Below are positions 11,001-18,591 of a stretch of 64,000 nt of DNA, in pieces. A program made the translations under genes and the position numbers. The notes under the pieces are model-generated. The model searched no databases. It saw only the letters and a program-made list of their open reading frames with translations, and was not told where the DNA came from. Each line of letters opens with the position of its first letter. Positions within the stretch are counted from its first letter, which is position 1. Source of the stretch: Echinicola soli (GTDB taxonomy: Bacteria; Bacteroidota; Bacteroidia; Cytophagales; Cyclobacteriaceae); NCBI RefSeq assembly GCF_006575665.1, contig NZ_CP041253.1:4005001-4069000 (forward strand), read 5' to 3'.

Positions 11001-11300
11001 TTGGTCAAAAGAGTCTTTTAGCAGATCCAATTTCTCCCTATCCTCCAAATTGTCCAGCCAGGAAGTGTCTTTCAGAAAGTGTCCGAAGAATTTTTCCCAA
11101 TCACCAGCAGGTTTATTCTCTGATTCCTTAGTGTAAAAAAGAACGTGCTTAGAAAAGTTAAGTGCAAAAGCATACCAATCCCCAAGTTCAAAATCCTGTA
11201 GTTTTACACTTTCAGGAGACAGATGATCCAAGACCAAATCAGGCCTGCCTGTGCCGTCCCTGTTCAAAATATTAACAATATGATTGCAATCTGCGCTCAT
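7998..11300 (-). CDS. eCIS baseplate J-type protein, Pvc11-like (1100 aa)
   Basis: This is the long baseplate wedge component. The C-terminal third has the gpJ/gp47-like layout: a block YYRRISERLRHKKRAITLWDYEHLIL near residue 865, followed by VKCLNH and a beta-rich stretch ending in LPYVDYLEAVKLKK. The first part (residues 1-150) is helical and mentions no signal peptide. The family polymerises around the spike hub and transmits the firing signal to the sheath. The start at 11300 lies 61 nt after the gp25 stop, the largest gap within the baseplate cluster. The stop overlaps the start of the next gene by 13 nt. The family is convincing; residue-level roles are not visible. Confidence 0.78.
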   Translation of the reverse strand: MSADCNHIVNILNRDGTGRPDLVLDHLSPESVKLQDFELGDWYAFALNFSKHVLFYTKESENKPAGDWEKFFGHFLKDTSWLDNLEDREKLDLLKDSFDQFLAEKAATKDLTPHLTLFVCFIKLLQISQDRFNQLTKRHLDFYYQDILQIEKEPLTPDHVYLIFELAKNLSEGKLEKNTALDGGKDSAGTKRTYLTIEESIINKAQVVALKSVYNDITVDKAAIKELDTSDATGTIVMAPIANSYDGQGADLPKEAKKWWPFGYTKSCNASTQLPTLPNAKLGFTIGSHLLNLAEGNRWITVTLLFEHNILGETIDLALLQKALKLELTGEKGWIGEEAFVLENEPAFINTPVGNNKLILQINLDESASPVIAYDAGIHGGNYAIQTPLLRVIFRTENREGYNLYRLLNENPLHQVTVQTDVFGVEHVKVENDLGTLNPSKPFFPFGPRALKGANFTIHYPEAMSKPLKDISFSMDYLNTPDDFVEHYMAYNSPAIIKDITEKLEKAEEAKTSKNRQKIVREFYDNKIVEIKETDRSNVLVSLNQTVTSDNYFKVRKYPDDVSETINLFQKNGSVYSSAFSFDNPQWDTGEDKTLKIRLVNSFLHEKYPHYFTLATINGREGINDVGVLPNEPYTPLVENLRLDYTASATIDFWSESAEKNIHIIHEEPFGHLQVFSPDQAKVQKDLMVVPAFCKGGELYIGIENAKALQQVTLLFQFLEGSENPIAKDIFTGNQQISWHYLKGDHWEELKSDHVLLNQSPRFLKSGIFRFSLPKDASKESTKLPTGLHWLRASMRKPYDVVCQLIDIKAQAVEAVFEDKGNTGDHLAKGLDAATISKLQQRLSSIKSINQPFSSFDGSDQEGDDAYYRRISERLRHKKRAITLWDYEHLILQHFPNVYKVKCLNHTCEQAFQSPGNVTIILVPDTVKQAVFDIYQPRVSQATLNEVATFINDLNSFHVQAKIINPNYEEVKVDTKVKFHEGFDISFYQTQMQEDLKRFLSPWAYDQALTVQFGVTLHRSQLIHYLEELPYVDYLEAVKLKKRNPSSPPCSPTFEEVSTKDYIRPLNPKSILVSAKKHTITPITHTCSSEPNQPNEECQH

Positions 11301-11361
11301 TGGTTTTAGATTATATTGTTATGCCTTTGTTCCAATTGTCCCCTTAATGTAAGTCCCGGTC

Positions 11362-11778
11362 CTAACGGTTTATATTGGTTCCTTCTTCGATATAGAATGG
11401 ATAGACCATATTGTTTCGTGCATTGGTGGCCCTGACCCTGTAATGGAGATGAATGAGTAATTCTCCCCTTAATTCGTCTCCTTGTGTAATGTCGATTTTC
11501 TCCGTTTCGATCCGTGGTTCATGGTAAAGTATGGCATTTTTGATAAGCTCGGTGACATAGGTTTTTAAGGTCCTGTTAATCGAACTGAACAATAGCTCAT
11601 CAAGGTTACAGCCATAAGTAGGCTGCATGATTCGCTCACCAAGCTTGGTTCCGAAAAGGATTTCCAGGCTTTGGTTGATGTCTTCTACTCCTGTGGTGGT
11701 TTTCAAACGGCCGCTTTCCTTGGTAAATTCAGGGGGAAAGCTCCATCCGGTTCCTAAAAATTCGTTACTATCTGCCAT
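11362..11778 (-). CDS. GPW/gp25-like baseplate protein (138 aa)
   Basis: This small baseplate wedge protein matches gp25/Pvc9: the N-terminal FLGTGWSFPPEF is the usual 'G.GW.FPP.F' opening, and SLEILFGTKLGERIMQPTYG is the family core with the conserved E-R-x-M-x-P-x-Y-G pattern. gp25 homologues carry an EPR motif that contacts the sheath; here HEPRIETEKIDI near residue 95 supplies it. The length of 138 residues is normal. It starts 5 nt after the PAAR stop and is clearly in the same operon. Confidence 0.9.
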   Translation of the reverse strand: MADSNEFLGTGWSFPPEFTKESGRLKTTTGVEDINQSLEILFGTKLGERIMQPTYGCNLDELLFSSINRTLKTYVTELIKNAILYHEPRIETEKIDITQGDELRGELLIHLHYRVRATNARNNMVYPFYIEEGTNINR

Positions 11779-11783
11779 GACTT

Positions 11784-12074
11784 TTATCCGATTAAAACTG
11801 TAGGTTCGCCTATCACAATACTGCCTCCATGGGCCGTAGAATCTCCAAGTCTCGCTGCCGGCATTCCTCCTATCAACACCGTGGATGACCCCATCACGAT
11901 ACTGTCAGGAGGTCCAGTACACGTGGCCATATCGCCCACACGCGCAGCCGGCATTCCACCGATCAAGACGGTAGGCTCACCGGGGGGCATGATGGGGCCT
12001 CCCACATGGGGAACTGTACCCGTCACCATTGGGCAGACATGCATATCGTTTGCTCTTGCTGCTGGCATTCCCAT
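11784..12074 (-). CDS. PAAR-domain spike tip protein (96 aa)
   Basis: This is a short, glycine-rich protein with three repeats of the PAAR pattern (MPAARANDMHVCP, MPAARVGDMATC, MPAARLGDSTAHGG) and the metal ligands His/Cys expected of the family, including H12, C14, C51 and H78. PAAR proteins fold as a sharp cone on the end of the VgrG-type spike and help pierce the target envelope. Its position directly after the spike gene and before gp25 matches Pvc10. There is no C-terminal extension, so this copy carries no fused toxin. Confidence 0.93.
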   Translation of the reverse strand: MGMPAARANDMHVCPMVTGTVPHVGGPIMPPGEPTVLIGGMPAARVGDMATCTGPPDSIVMGSSTVLIGGMPAARLGDSTAHGGSIVIGEPTVLIG

Positions 12075-12136
12075 TTTTTTAGCTGTTAGATGTTAGAAAT
12101 AAAATGTTCGATGTGTCACTTTCTTCGTGCTTCCCC

Positions 12137-13885
12137 TCAATTGATCTGTACCAAAGAGCCCTTGAGCACTGCTACAGCACTGGTGCTTACTTCTGCTCCT
12201 GCGCTGCCTTCTGCTTTGAACTGGGCATTGGCCTTTACATTTACATTGGTGCCTTCCAGGTTAAGGTCTCCAGTTGCCTTGATATTGAAATCCTTCGCTG
12301 CCTCCAACGTAATACCACTGCTGTCCATCACTGCGGTATTGCCATTTTGATCTTCAATGGTAATACTCCCGGCATCATCATCCAGCAAAGCTTTGTTTCC
12401 ACCAGGTGTTTCGATGAGCACACTGGATTTTTCATCATTAAATATAAACTTGATCCCGGATCGAGTATGGATTCCTTTTTCGTGGTTGTCATCAGCGCCT
12501 GGAATGGGGCTAGGTTTAGCACTGCTATGGAGCATTCCCAAGATCACGGCTTCATTCGGATCTTCATTGATAAACCCCACTACCACTTCATCATCAAGTT
12601 CTGGCCTGAATGTCACGCCTCTTTCATTGCCTGCATCGAGACAGGCCTGTCGACACCAAATGCCTTCCTCTTCGTTATTAATGATGGGAATTTTTACTTT
12701 GATACGATCTTCTCCATCGGGATCTTCTTCCAGTTTGGTCACAATCCCTACTTGTAAACCGCTTATGGCGGCTGTTAGCCCCGCTGCAGGCGGAGTGTGG
12801 ATGTTTGACTCAGATTCAGAAAACCAGGATGGATCAAAACCAAACTGCGCATCTATCGTCCAGTTTCCTTCAGCGATTTGATGACTTATGCCCGAAATAA
12901 AAACCTTGCCGTTATAGCGATCCCCTACCCCTTCCAGTAATAAATTGGTGCCGGGCTTTACGTTAGGTATTCCCTGAAACTTAATCCTTCCCCTGGTCTT
13001 GGCCATTTGCTGAAACTTCCATTTAGCATCCGCCCAGTCTTGCAGAGCGGTATCTTTCTTGTTCCCACCATGCCGAAGTATTACCTCACTGTCATCCAAT
13101 AAAGCAGCTAATTCCCCCGAAGAAATATTGCCATTCAAGGACAAGGAAGGATCGGTTCCTTCGATCTCCAATAACTCCTGATCGGCCATATTCCAAGCTT
13201 TTGCCAATACTGTGGGTATTTGGGTACGTGCATCCATCTCGGCATCAAACTCTAAAACGGTAGCGCCAAACGTAACCGTCTCCACGGGTTCTGCACTTAA
13301 ATCGGGCAATTGAAATTTCAATTTTCCGTCGTCTACCAATCCAATCATCCCATTGGCTTGTGCCCTCATGATCATAAAATCCCAATCGGTCACATCGTAT
13401 TGGATCAATTCTGCGTGAGTGGTATTTGTAGAGCCAATGTCAGTATCCAAACCATGGGCGCCCCCAAGTGCTTCCAAAACATCCGCATCAGCCATTTCAT
13501 AGAAATATTTACTTTTCCTCCTAAGGGTCATTTTCACCGCTTTGTCTTTAGCCTCTACCATAAGTAAGGACTGGTTGTTTCGGATTTTCAGGTTTTGCTT
13601 TACGATGATGCCTTTAAAAATGGTGGCTTCATCAGAATGGTAACCAGCGGTAATTTCCATTTCCTTTCCAGGAACAAAATACTCACCGTTACTGACGGCG
13701 AAATCCCGTTCAGATGGATCACCATCCAAGATGACCAGCTTTGCCACCGGTATTCTGTTGATTTCCTTGGACACGAGAATGTTTTTTACCTGAATGGTGC
13801 CTGGGATTTCTTCCCCGTCAATCAGGATCTTGTGCGTCACTCGATCTACGCTTTGGCTGGTCGATATGGTTCCACTGTTGTTCAT
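12137..13885 (-). CDS. VgrG-like spike protein (Pvc8-like, 582 aa)
   Basis: This is the spike hub protein. Residues about 20-340 form the gp27-like part (LVEAKDKAVKMTLRRKSKYF, phage late-control-D type). An OB-fold segment with VTKLEEDPDGEDRIKVKIP lies near 380, and a needle-like C-terminal beta-helix lies at about 470-582 with repeats such as FNIKATGDLNLEGTNVNVKA. The start ATG overlaps the stop of the upstream gene by 4 nt. In eCIS particles this trimer sits under the tube and carries the PAAR tip. No extra effector domain follows the beta-helix; the protein ends in LKGSLVQIN. Confidence 0.88.
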   Translation of the reverse strand: MNNSGTISTSQSVDRVTHKILIDGEEIPGTIQVKNILVSKEINRIPVAKLVILDGDPSERDFAVSNGEYFVPGKEMEITAGYHSDEATIFKGIIVKQNLKIRNNQSLLMVEAKDKAVKMTLRRKSKYFYEMADADVLEALGGAHGLDTDIGSTNTTHAELIQYDVTDWDFMIMRAQANGMIGLVDDGKLKFQLPDLSAEPVETVTFGATVLEFDAEMDARTQIPTVLAKAWNMADQELLEIEGTDPSLSLNGNISSGELAALLDDSEVILRHGGNKKDTALQDWADAKWKFQQMAKTRGRIKFQGIPNVKPGTNLLLEGVGDRYNGKVFISGISHQIAEGNWTIDAQFGFDPSWFSESESNIHTPPAAGLTAAISGLQVGIVTKLEEDPDGEDRIKVKIPIINNEEEGIWCRQACLDAGNERGVTFRPELDDEVVVGFINEDPNEAVILGMLHSSAKPSPIPGADDNHEKGIHTRSGIKFIFNDEKSSVLIETPGGNKALLDDDAGSITIEDQNGNTAVMDSSGITLEAAKDFNIKATGDLNLEGTNVNVKANAQFKAEGSAGAEVSTSAVAVLKGSLVQIN

Positions 13886-14571
13886 TCCTTCTGTTTTTGT
13901 AGTGGTGGAAATCTAAGCTCTGTACCTGTTTTCAGCTTTCTGAAGTTCGTCAGTCCATTTGCTTTGGCTACCTCAAGGTAGTATTTGCTGTCTCCATAGA
14001 TCCTGTATGTCATGAGTGGCAGCTTATCCCCATCCTTGACCACTCTATAATGGGTTAAGTCTGGTGACTGGTTGTTCTCTTGGGCAGTACGGAGTTCTTC
14101 CTCGACAAACTCCCCGATCTTTGCCGTGGCCAGTGCTCTTATAGGCGTACCATCTGGTCGAAAGAGCTTATACTCAATGTCCATTTCCTTGAGATAGCCC
14201 TTGAATAGCAGGCTTCCCCAAGTGATCATCAGGTAGTTGGGTTTATGCTTTTCTCCATTGTACTCATAGACCACTTTTTTGAAATGCGCCACATCATCGA
14301 TTACCCCGTTTTCGGTAGCTTCATAGCCAGCGATCACGCCTGTCCGATCAAAGAGAAAATCCAATTCCAAGGTCTGTGGCAAGATCTTATTGAAGCGGAT
14401 GGGTGCTGCACTGGTCCCTGCCGCCTGATCTTCATTTTGCTCTACACGGTACTGAAATTTGTATTTTTCAGGATTGAGCAAGGTGGTAAATTCACCATTG
14501 TCCACTTCTTCAGAGAATTTAGTGTCCTTGTAGGCGACGATTCTAAGCTTTTCCAGTTTTCCTTCACTCAT
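13882..14571 (-). CDS. CIS tube/baseplate adaptor with LysM domain (Pvc7-like, 229 aa)
   Basis: Residues 1-170 resemble the CIS tube-terminator/adaptor family: LNPEKYKFQYRVEQNEDQAAG followed by LPQTLELDFLFDRTGV and WGSLLFKGYLKEMDIEYKLF. A LysM-type module occupies about 178-225 (LTHYRVVKDGDKLPLMTYRI, then YYLEVAKANGLTNFRKLKTG). The LysM motif in this family is thought to clamp the spike hub to the tube rather than to bind peptidoglycan. It starts 3 nt after the DUF5908 gene and overlaps the spike gene by 4 nt. Confidence 0.85.
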   Translation of the reverse strand: MSEGKLEKLRIVAYKDTKFSEEVDNGEFTTLLNPEKYKFQYRVEQNEDQAAGTSAAPIRFNKILPQTLELDFLFDRTGVIAGYEATENGVIDDVAHFKKVVYEYNGEKHKPNYLMITWGSLLFKGYLKEMDIEYKLFRPDGTPIRALATAKIGEFVEEELRTAQENNQSPDLTHYRVVKDGDKLPLMTYRIYGDSKYYLEVAKANGLTNFRKLKTGTELRFPPLQKQKE

Positions 14572-14574
14572 GGC

Positions 14575-14733
14575 TTACCTTTCCTTTTTATTTTCCAAAA
14601 TTTCCATCACTTGCTCCACACATTGCGATATGATCTCTTGCTGTCCTCCCGTTCCGGACTTGCCACCGCCAGTGGGTGATTTCCCTTCATCCACGGTGAT
14701 TTTGATATGCAGTTCTTTGATTTCAATGGGCAT
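14575..14733 (-). CDS. DUF5908 small eCIS protein (Pvc6 position, 52 aa)
   Basis: This is a 52-codon gene between the second tube gene (gap 2 nt) and the LysM gene (gap 3 nt). It begins MPIEIKELHIKITVDEGK, the signature N-terminus of DUF5908 proteins ('MPIEI.EL.I...V'). A Gly-rich linker (residues 20-30) and a helix (QQEIISQCVEQVMEILENKK) follow. It is easily missed because of its length. The family always occurs at this place in eCIS operons. Its function is unknown; a role in tube or baseplate assembly is inferred only from that conserved location. Confidence 0.88.
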   Translation of the reverse strand: MPIEIKELHIKITVDEGKSPTGGGKSGTGGQQEIISQCVEQVMEILENKKER

Positions 14734-14735
14734 CA

Positions 14736-15197
14736 CTAATTTTCTTTTGTGATTTTGGTAAAATAATTATAGGCCAATTCAAGTGATTCAATGGCCAACT
14801 TACTCTCTTCAGCATTGAAATCTTCCACACTCCATTTTACAGGGTAAGCGTGTACAATATTCCAAGAGATCAAAGGCTCATGCTCTTCATTTAGCAGAGA
14901 AACAGTCACATCCAAGGGCTGGAAAACAAAATTCTCAATCGCATCCCTGCACCAAGAAATCAATTCGGAGTCAACTAATAATCCTCTCTTTAGGACTAGA
15001 TTGGGATACTTGGTCTTTACTGGGAATTTATGTTTAAACCTATTTTCACCTCCCTCCGCAAATTCCTCTGTATCTATATCCACACTCAGGCCGGATACCG
15101 ACTGAAAGGCATGATCCTTTTTCTTACTGAACTGATCTCCTTTTTGTGAAAAGGAAACTTGAAAGTGAAAACTGGAAGGTGGATAGAATGTCTCCAT
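14736..15197 (-). CDS. Tube-type protein 2 (Pvc5-like, 153 aa)
   Basis: This is a second copy of the inner-tube fold (T4 gp19/Hcp-like). The sequence shows the family features FHFQVSFSQK, VSGLSVDIDTEEFAEGGEN, LVLKRGLL and VSLLNEEHEPLISWNIVHAYPVKW. It shares the block SLLNEEHEP with the neighbouring tube protein but diverges elsewhere, so it is probably a specialised ring such as the tube initiator at the baseplate. It lies 8 nt downstream of tube protein 1. Confidence 0.88.
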   Translation of the reverse strand: METFYPPSSFHFQVSFSQKGDQFSKKKDHAFQSVSGLSVDIDTEEFAEGGENRFKHKFPVKTKYPNLVLKRGLLVDSELISWCRDAIENFVFQPLDVTVSLLNEEHEPLISWNIVHAYPVKWSVEDFNAEESKLAIESLELAYNYFTKITKEN

Positions 15198-15205
15198 GGT
15201 TTATA

Positions 15206-15634
15206 CTAATCATTTTGAATAGTAAGTCCCTCATGGGCAATCTCCATGGAGTCTATCGCCACCTCATTCCCATCTCCCTTTAGATCGGTAGACTGGATTT
15301 TGAGTGGCCAGGCATTCTTTACTTTCCAGGTCACCACCGGTTCATGCTCTTCATTTAATAAGCTAATGGTGATATCCCGTCGCTCTACCTTGTTTAAATT
15401 GATCGTTTGGTACCACTCGTAGTAGTTGTTGTTCCCCTTAAAAGTGCCTCTTTTCATGGTGATGTTTGAGAATTTTTGCATTCCGGGCATTTTGATCTTG
15501 CTGTATTCCGGCATCGCTCCATCCCGGTATTCTATGATCTCGGTTTCCATATCCAGTCCGGATATTTCAGTAAACCCTATTTTATCTTTTCCCCATTCCA
15601 CAGAGAAATGAAACTTTGATAATGGATAGCTCAT
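15206..15634 (-). CDS. Inner tube protein 1 (gp19-like, 142 aa)
   Basis: This is the main hollow-tube protein of the particle. Family features are FHFSVEWGKDKIGFTEISGL, EYRDG..PEYSKIKMPG, ITMKRGTFKG and ISLLNEEHEPVVTWKVKNAWPLK. The length of 142 residues is normal for the family. The protein stacks as hexameric rings inside the sheath, and its gene directly follows the sheath gene, as is usual. A 114-nt gap separates it from the sheath stop, wide for this operon, so extra control of this abundant subunit is possible. Confidence 0.92.
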   Translation of the reverse strand: MSYPLSKFHFSVEWGKDKIGFTEISGLDMETEIIEYRDGAMPEYSKIKMPGMQKFSNITMKRGTFKGNNNYYEWYQTINLNKVERRDITISLLNEEHEPVVTWKVKNAWPLKIQSTDLKGDGNEVAIDSMEIAHEGLTIQND

Positions 15635-15748
15635 GATTTTTGTTGTTTTTGGTTACTGCATTATTTGATAATTGAATTAGCCTGGTGTCAGAAGCCGAAT
15701 GTCCTTAAGTATATCTACACGACACGCTTTTACGGACATCTTGACATC

Positions 15749-17719
15749 CTAAGACTCTTGCATTTTGTGGGAGAATTTGAGAATGATAAACTCGGCAGGT
15801 CTTACTACGGCCATACCTATTTCTACATTCATTCTTCCTTCCAAAACATCTAAACTGGTCATGGTCTGTCCCAGTCCTACCCTTACATAAAATGCATGCT
15901 CCGGTTTCGCTCCTGCCAATGCCCCTGCTCTCCATTGGAGGGTAAGGAAGTTTTCGATCATTGCTCTTACTCTCACCCAGGTATTGCCATCATTCGGCTC
16001 AAAAACAAACTGCTCGGTAGCCTTTTTGATGGATTCCTCTGCCATGATAAAGAAACGCCTCACCGAAATATAGCGCCATTCATTATCGTTTCCTGCCAGG
16101 GTCCTGGCTCCCCATACCATAATACCTTTACCCGTAAATGGCCTAATAATATTAATGGACTTCCCTGCCACGACGTCCACATTAAGGTTTTCTTGCTCCT
16201 TATTATCAATCAGTTCGGTAACGCCCACGACATTATTCATAGATACATTGGCCGGGGCTTTCCATACTCCTCTGTTAGCATCCACACTAGCATAAACGCC
16301 CGCTATTGCTGCACTTGGAGGCAAGGTCAAATATTCATTGGCGATCCGTTGAAAAATACTCTTGAGCGCCGGAATGGCCTCCTTGGCTGAGTTTTCGACG
16401 GTAGCAGTGAAACTCTCTCCTGAAGTGGTGATGAGATCCAGGGAAGATTTAATGCTACTCCATAATTTTGAAATAGCACCTACATGGGGCTGGATCCTTT
16501 CCACATTGGAAGTTCCGGTACCAAAATAGGTATTTGTCGATGTGGAGCTGGTATAATCCAAACCTGTATCCGAAGCAGCCAACGTTAATGCTGAGCTGAG
16601 TGAACCGCTGTCTCCATTGATTTTGGCAATCTCATTTTCGGTACTGTCCAGGGCGGTACTTAATTTTGAAACCAAAAAATCAAACAGGTATTCATCATCT
16701 CCTGCGGGAGCACTTTTGTCTTCCAGTGTAATGGCCGTACCGCTACCGATATCGATGGTATCCCTGACCACATCCATGCTAGCGGTGTAATAATTGATTA
16801 GGGCTTCCAGATTTGTTTTGCTAGGCGTATTTTTCAGAGTAGTTGAAAGTGCCTCGAATTTTGCCTGAAAAGAAGAATGGCTTCCCTTCAGTGCATCTAT
16901 GGCACCTTTAATGGTGCTGTGGTCATCCACAAGATTATCTAGCCTATTGGCCAATTCCTTGGCGTCGGCATCTGCTATCAAATCTGCTAGATTGACAGCG
17001 GGACCATTTTGGGTTATTTTTCCTTTTATGTCCTTATATTTAACCACACGAGGAAGGTTGGCTTTTATCCATGGAGAATAAGCAGCACCATATTTAAGGT
17101 AGTTCATGCCTATTCCATTTCTAAAATTCTCCACCGCTTCATCGTGATCCACTGTATCCTCTTTTAAGTCAAAAATGCAAAACCTGTCCTGAAGGTCATT
17201 GCACTGGCCTAGCATAGCGGCATAGAGTGAATTTAGATTACTTTGGTTCATTAACGGGGCGTCTGGCATCACCAATAAAGTGGGGCGATCCACTTTTTTT
17301 ATCTTCGCCAAACCTGCCAAAAAACCTGGCGTGGATCCATCTGCAGTGCCATTCTGAATGGTGTCTTGATATGAGCCGACAGATACCACATAGCAATCTC
17401 CGCCGCCATTAGCATAAAACATCCTAATACATTCATAAAGATGAAATTTTTCTGTTAAAGCCAATTCGGTGACTTGATTCTGTGCATTGATCTCCAAAGT
17501 ACCTACATCAACTTGTGGTGCACCACCAAAGTATTCGGTGAATTCAAGAACGGAAGAAATCTTCACTGGTTCATTTTGGGGGAGATCTTTCTCTCCATCC
17601 TTAGCTTTTGCCGTATACCCGATAAAGGCCGGAATTGCTGTTTCTACTTGTGCTACAGAGGGTGGAAATTTGGTGATTTCCTCTATGTAAACACCTGGTG
17701 TTTTATATGATGTTGCCAT
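15749..17719 (-). CDS. Contractile tail sheath protein (Pvc2-like, 656 aa)
   Basis: This is the contractile sheath subunit. The N-terminus TPGVYIEEITKFPPSVAQVETAIPAFIGYT and the C-terminal half (GVWKAPANVSMNN from about residue 486, then GIMVWGARTLAGNDNEWRYISVRRFF and FVFEPND) are textbook sheath features. Residues about 190-460 form a long insertion rich in Ser, Thr and Ala with helical and low-complexity stretches. This makes the subunit much longer than compact sheaths and probably adds a surface-exposed domain. Only one sheath gene is present, whereas Photorhabdus-type clusters have three. The start at 17719 follows the upstream stop by 11 nt. Confidence 0.93.
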   Translation of the reverse strand: MATSYKTPGVYIEEITKFPPSVAQVETAIPAFIGYTAKAKDGEKDLPQNEPVKISSVLEFTEYFGGAPQVDVGTLEINAQNQVTELALTEKFHLYECIRMFYANGGGDCYVVSVGSYQDTIQNGTADGSTPGFLAGLAKIKKVDRPTLLVMPDAPLMNQSNLNSLYAAMLGQCNDLQDRFCIFDLKEDTVDHDEAVENFRNGIGMNYLKYGAAYSPWIKANLPRVVKYKDIKGKITQNGPAVNLADLIADADAKELANRLDNLVDDHSTIKGAIDALKGSHSSFQAKFEALSTTLKNTPSKTNLEALINYYTASMDVVRDTIDIGSGTAITLEDKSAPAGDDEYLFDFLVSKLSTALDSTENEIAKINGDSGSLSSALTLAASDTGLDYTSSTSTNTYFGTGTSNVERIQPHVGAISKLWSSIKSSLDLITTSGESFTATVENSAKEAIPALKSIFQRIANEYLTLPPSAAIAGVYASVDANRGVWKAPANVSMNNVVGVTELIDNKEQENLNVDVVAGKSINIIRPFTGKGIMVWGARTLAGNDNEWRYISVRRFFIMAEESIKKATEQFVFEPNDGNTWVRVRAMIENFLTLQWRAGALAGAKPEHAFYVRVGLGQTMTSLDVLEGRMNVEIGMAVVRPAEFIILKFSHKMQES

Positions 17720-17730
17720 GATAAAAAGGT

Positions 17731-18591
17731 TTAAATGAAAATTTCTGAATATGGTTTATTAGCTATAAATTTTATTTGCTGAGGGCTGGGATTCGGAAAA
17801 TTATATTTATCCAAATCTGCAGGCGGAGATTTAAAATCGGAGGGCTTGTCCATGGGAATATACCCAAAGCGGGTCAATGGCCATTCCTGTTTGGTTTCTG
17901 TCTCAAAACCATCCCGCAGATGGATGTATTTCCAAGTGGTCTTTTGATTGTCAAAATGGATTTTGAAATGTGGTAAATTATTCTTTATCCTCCCGTCGTT
18001 GATGATGGGGCTTTTATTGGTATGGTCGCCTTGCATATATACATGGAGGATGCCATCTGTGTTGATCGACTCGTCCTTGTCCAGAAATTCCAGCAGGTGA
18101 CCTTTGTTTTCACCATCAAAAAGATACCTGCTCGTGACGGTGGCTTGCTGGTTTGAGGTATGGATCGTATTGAAATTATGGCTTTCGGGAAGCATGAGTT
18201 CTTTATTGGAAAAATAGAATAAGGCTCCTGCCCTTTCTAGATTTGTATAATTATCAAAGAATGGATCTGTAATAGAAAGCTTGAAAATCAATTGCTGATC
18301 ACCTGCAAGGGATACGTAAGGAGTACGGTCATCATCAGGACTTACCTTCACCACCACCAATAGCTGGTTTGGAAATGACTTAAAAATCATCAATTGACCA
18401 TTGAGCATGTCCTTTGTTCTGGCAGTTGGTGTGATGTTCATGAAATCCTGCCAATTATAGTTTTTCAATTGGCTTTCCTTTTCATTATCGGTCATATTAC
18501 TGAACTGGACCTCTCCATCATTCAAAAAGTAATTATGGTAAATACTTAGCTTAAAAACCGGCCTGTATAGGGAAGTAGCTTTCATGGTCAT
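17731..18591 (-). CDS. Unrecognised eCIS operon protein (286 aa)
   Basis: I do not recognise this family. The protein is soluble, beta-rich in prediction by eye, with no signal peptide or membrane helix. Notable stretches are FKLSIYHNYFLNDGEVQF at the N-terminus and PSPQQIKFIANKPY at the C-terminus. The frame opens at 18591, overlapping the DUF4255 stop by 4 nt, but the second ATG (residue 3, MKATS) is also possible. It sits between the cap-type gene and the sheath gene. A role linking the cap to the distal sheath end is therefore plausible, by analogy with a cap adaptor in Algoriphagus-type particles, but this is inference from position. Confidence 0.6.
   Translation of the reverse strand: MTMKATSLYRPVFKLSIYHNYFLNDGEVQFSNMTDNEKESQLKNYNWQDFMNITPTARTKDMLNGQLMIFKSFPNQLLVVVKVSPDDDRTPYVSLAGDQQLIFKLSITDPFFDNYTNLERAGALFYFSNKELMLPESHNFNTIHTSNQQATVTSRYLFDGENKGHLLEFLDKDESINTDGILHVYMQGDHTNKSPIINDGRIKNNLPHFKIHFDNQKTTWKYIHLRDGFETETKQEWPLTRFGYIPMDKPSDFKSPPADLDKYNFPNPSPQQIKFIANKPYSEIFI

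Noticed and set aside
12090..12881. Plus-strand frames opposite the spike gene
   Set aside because: Several overlapping antisense frames without domains; shadows of the minus-strand spike gene.
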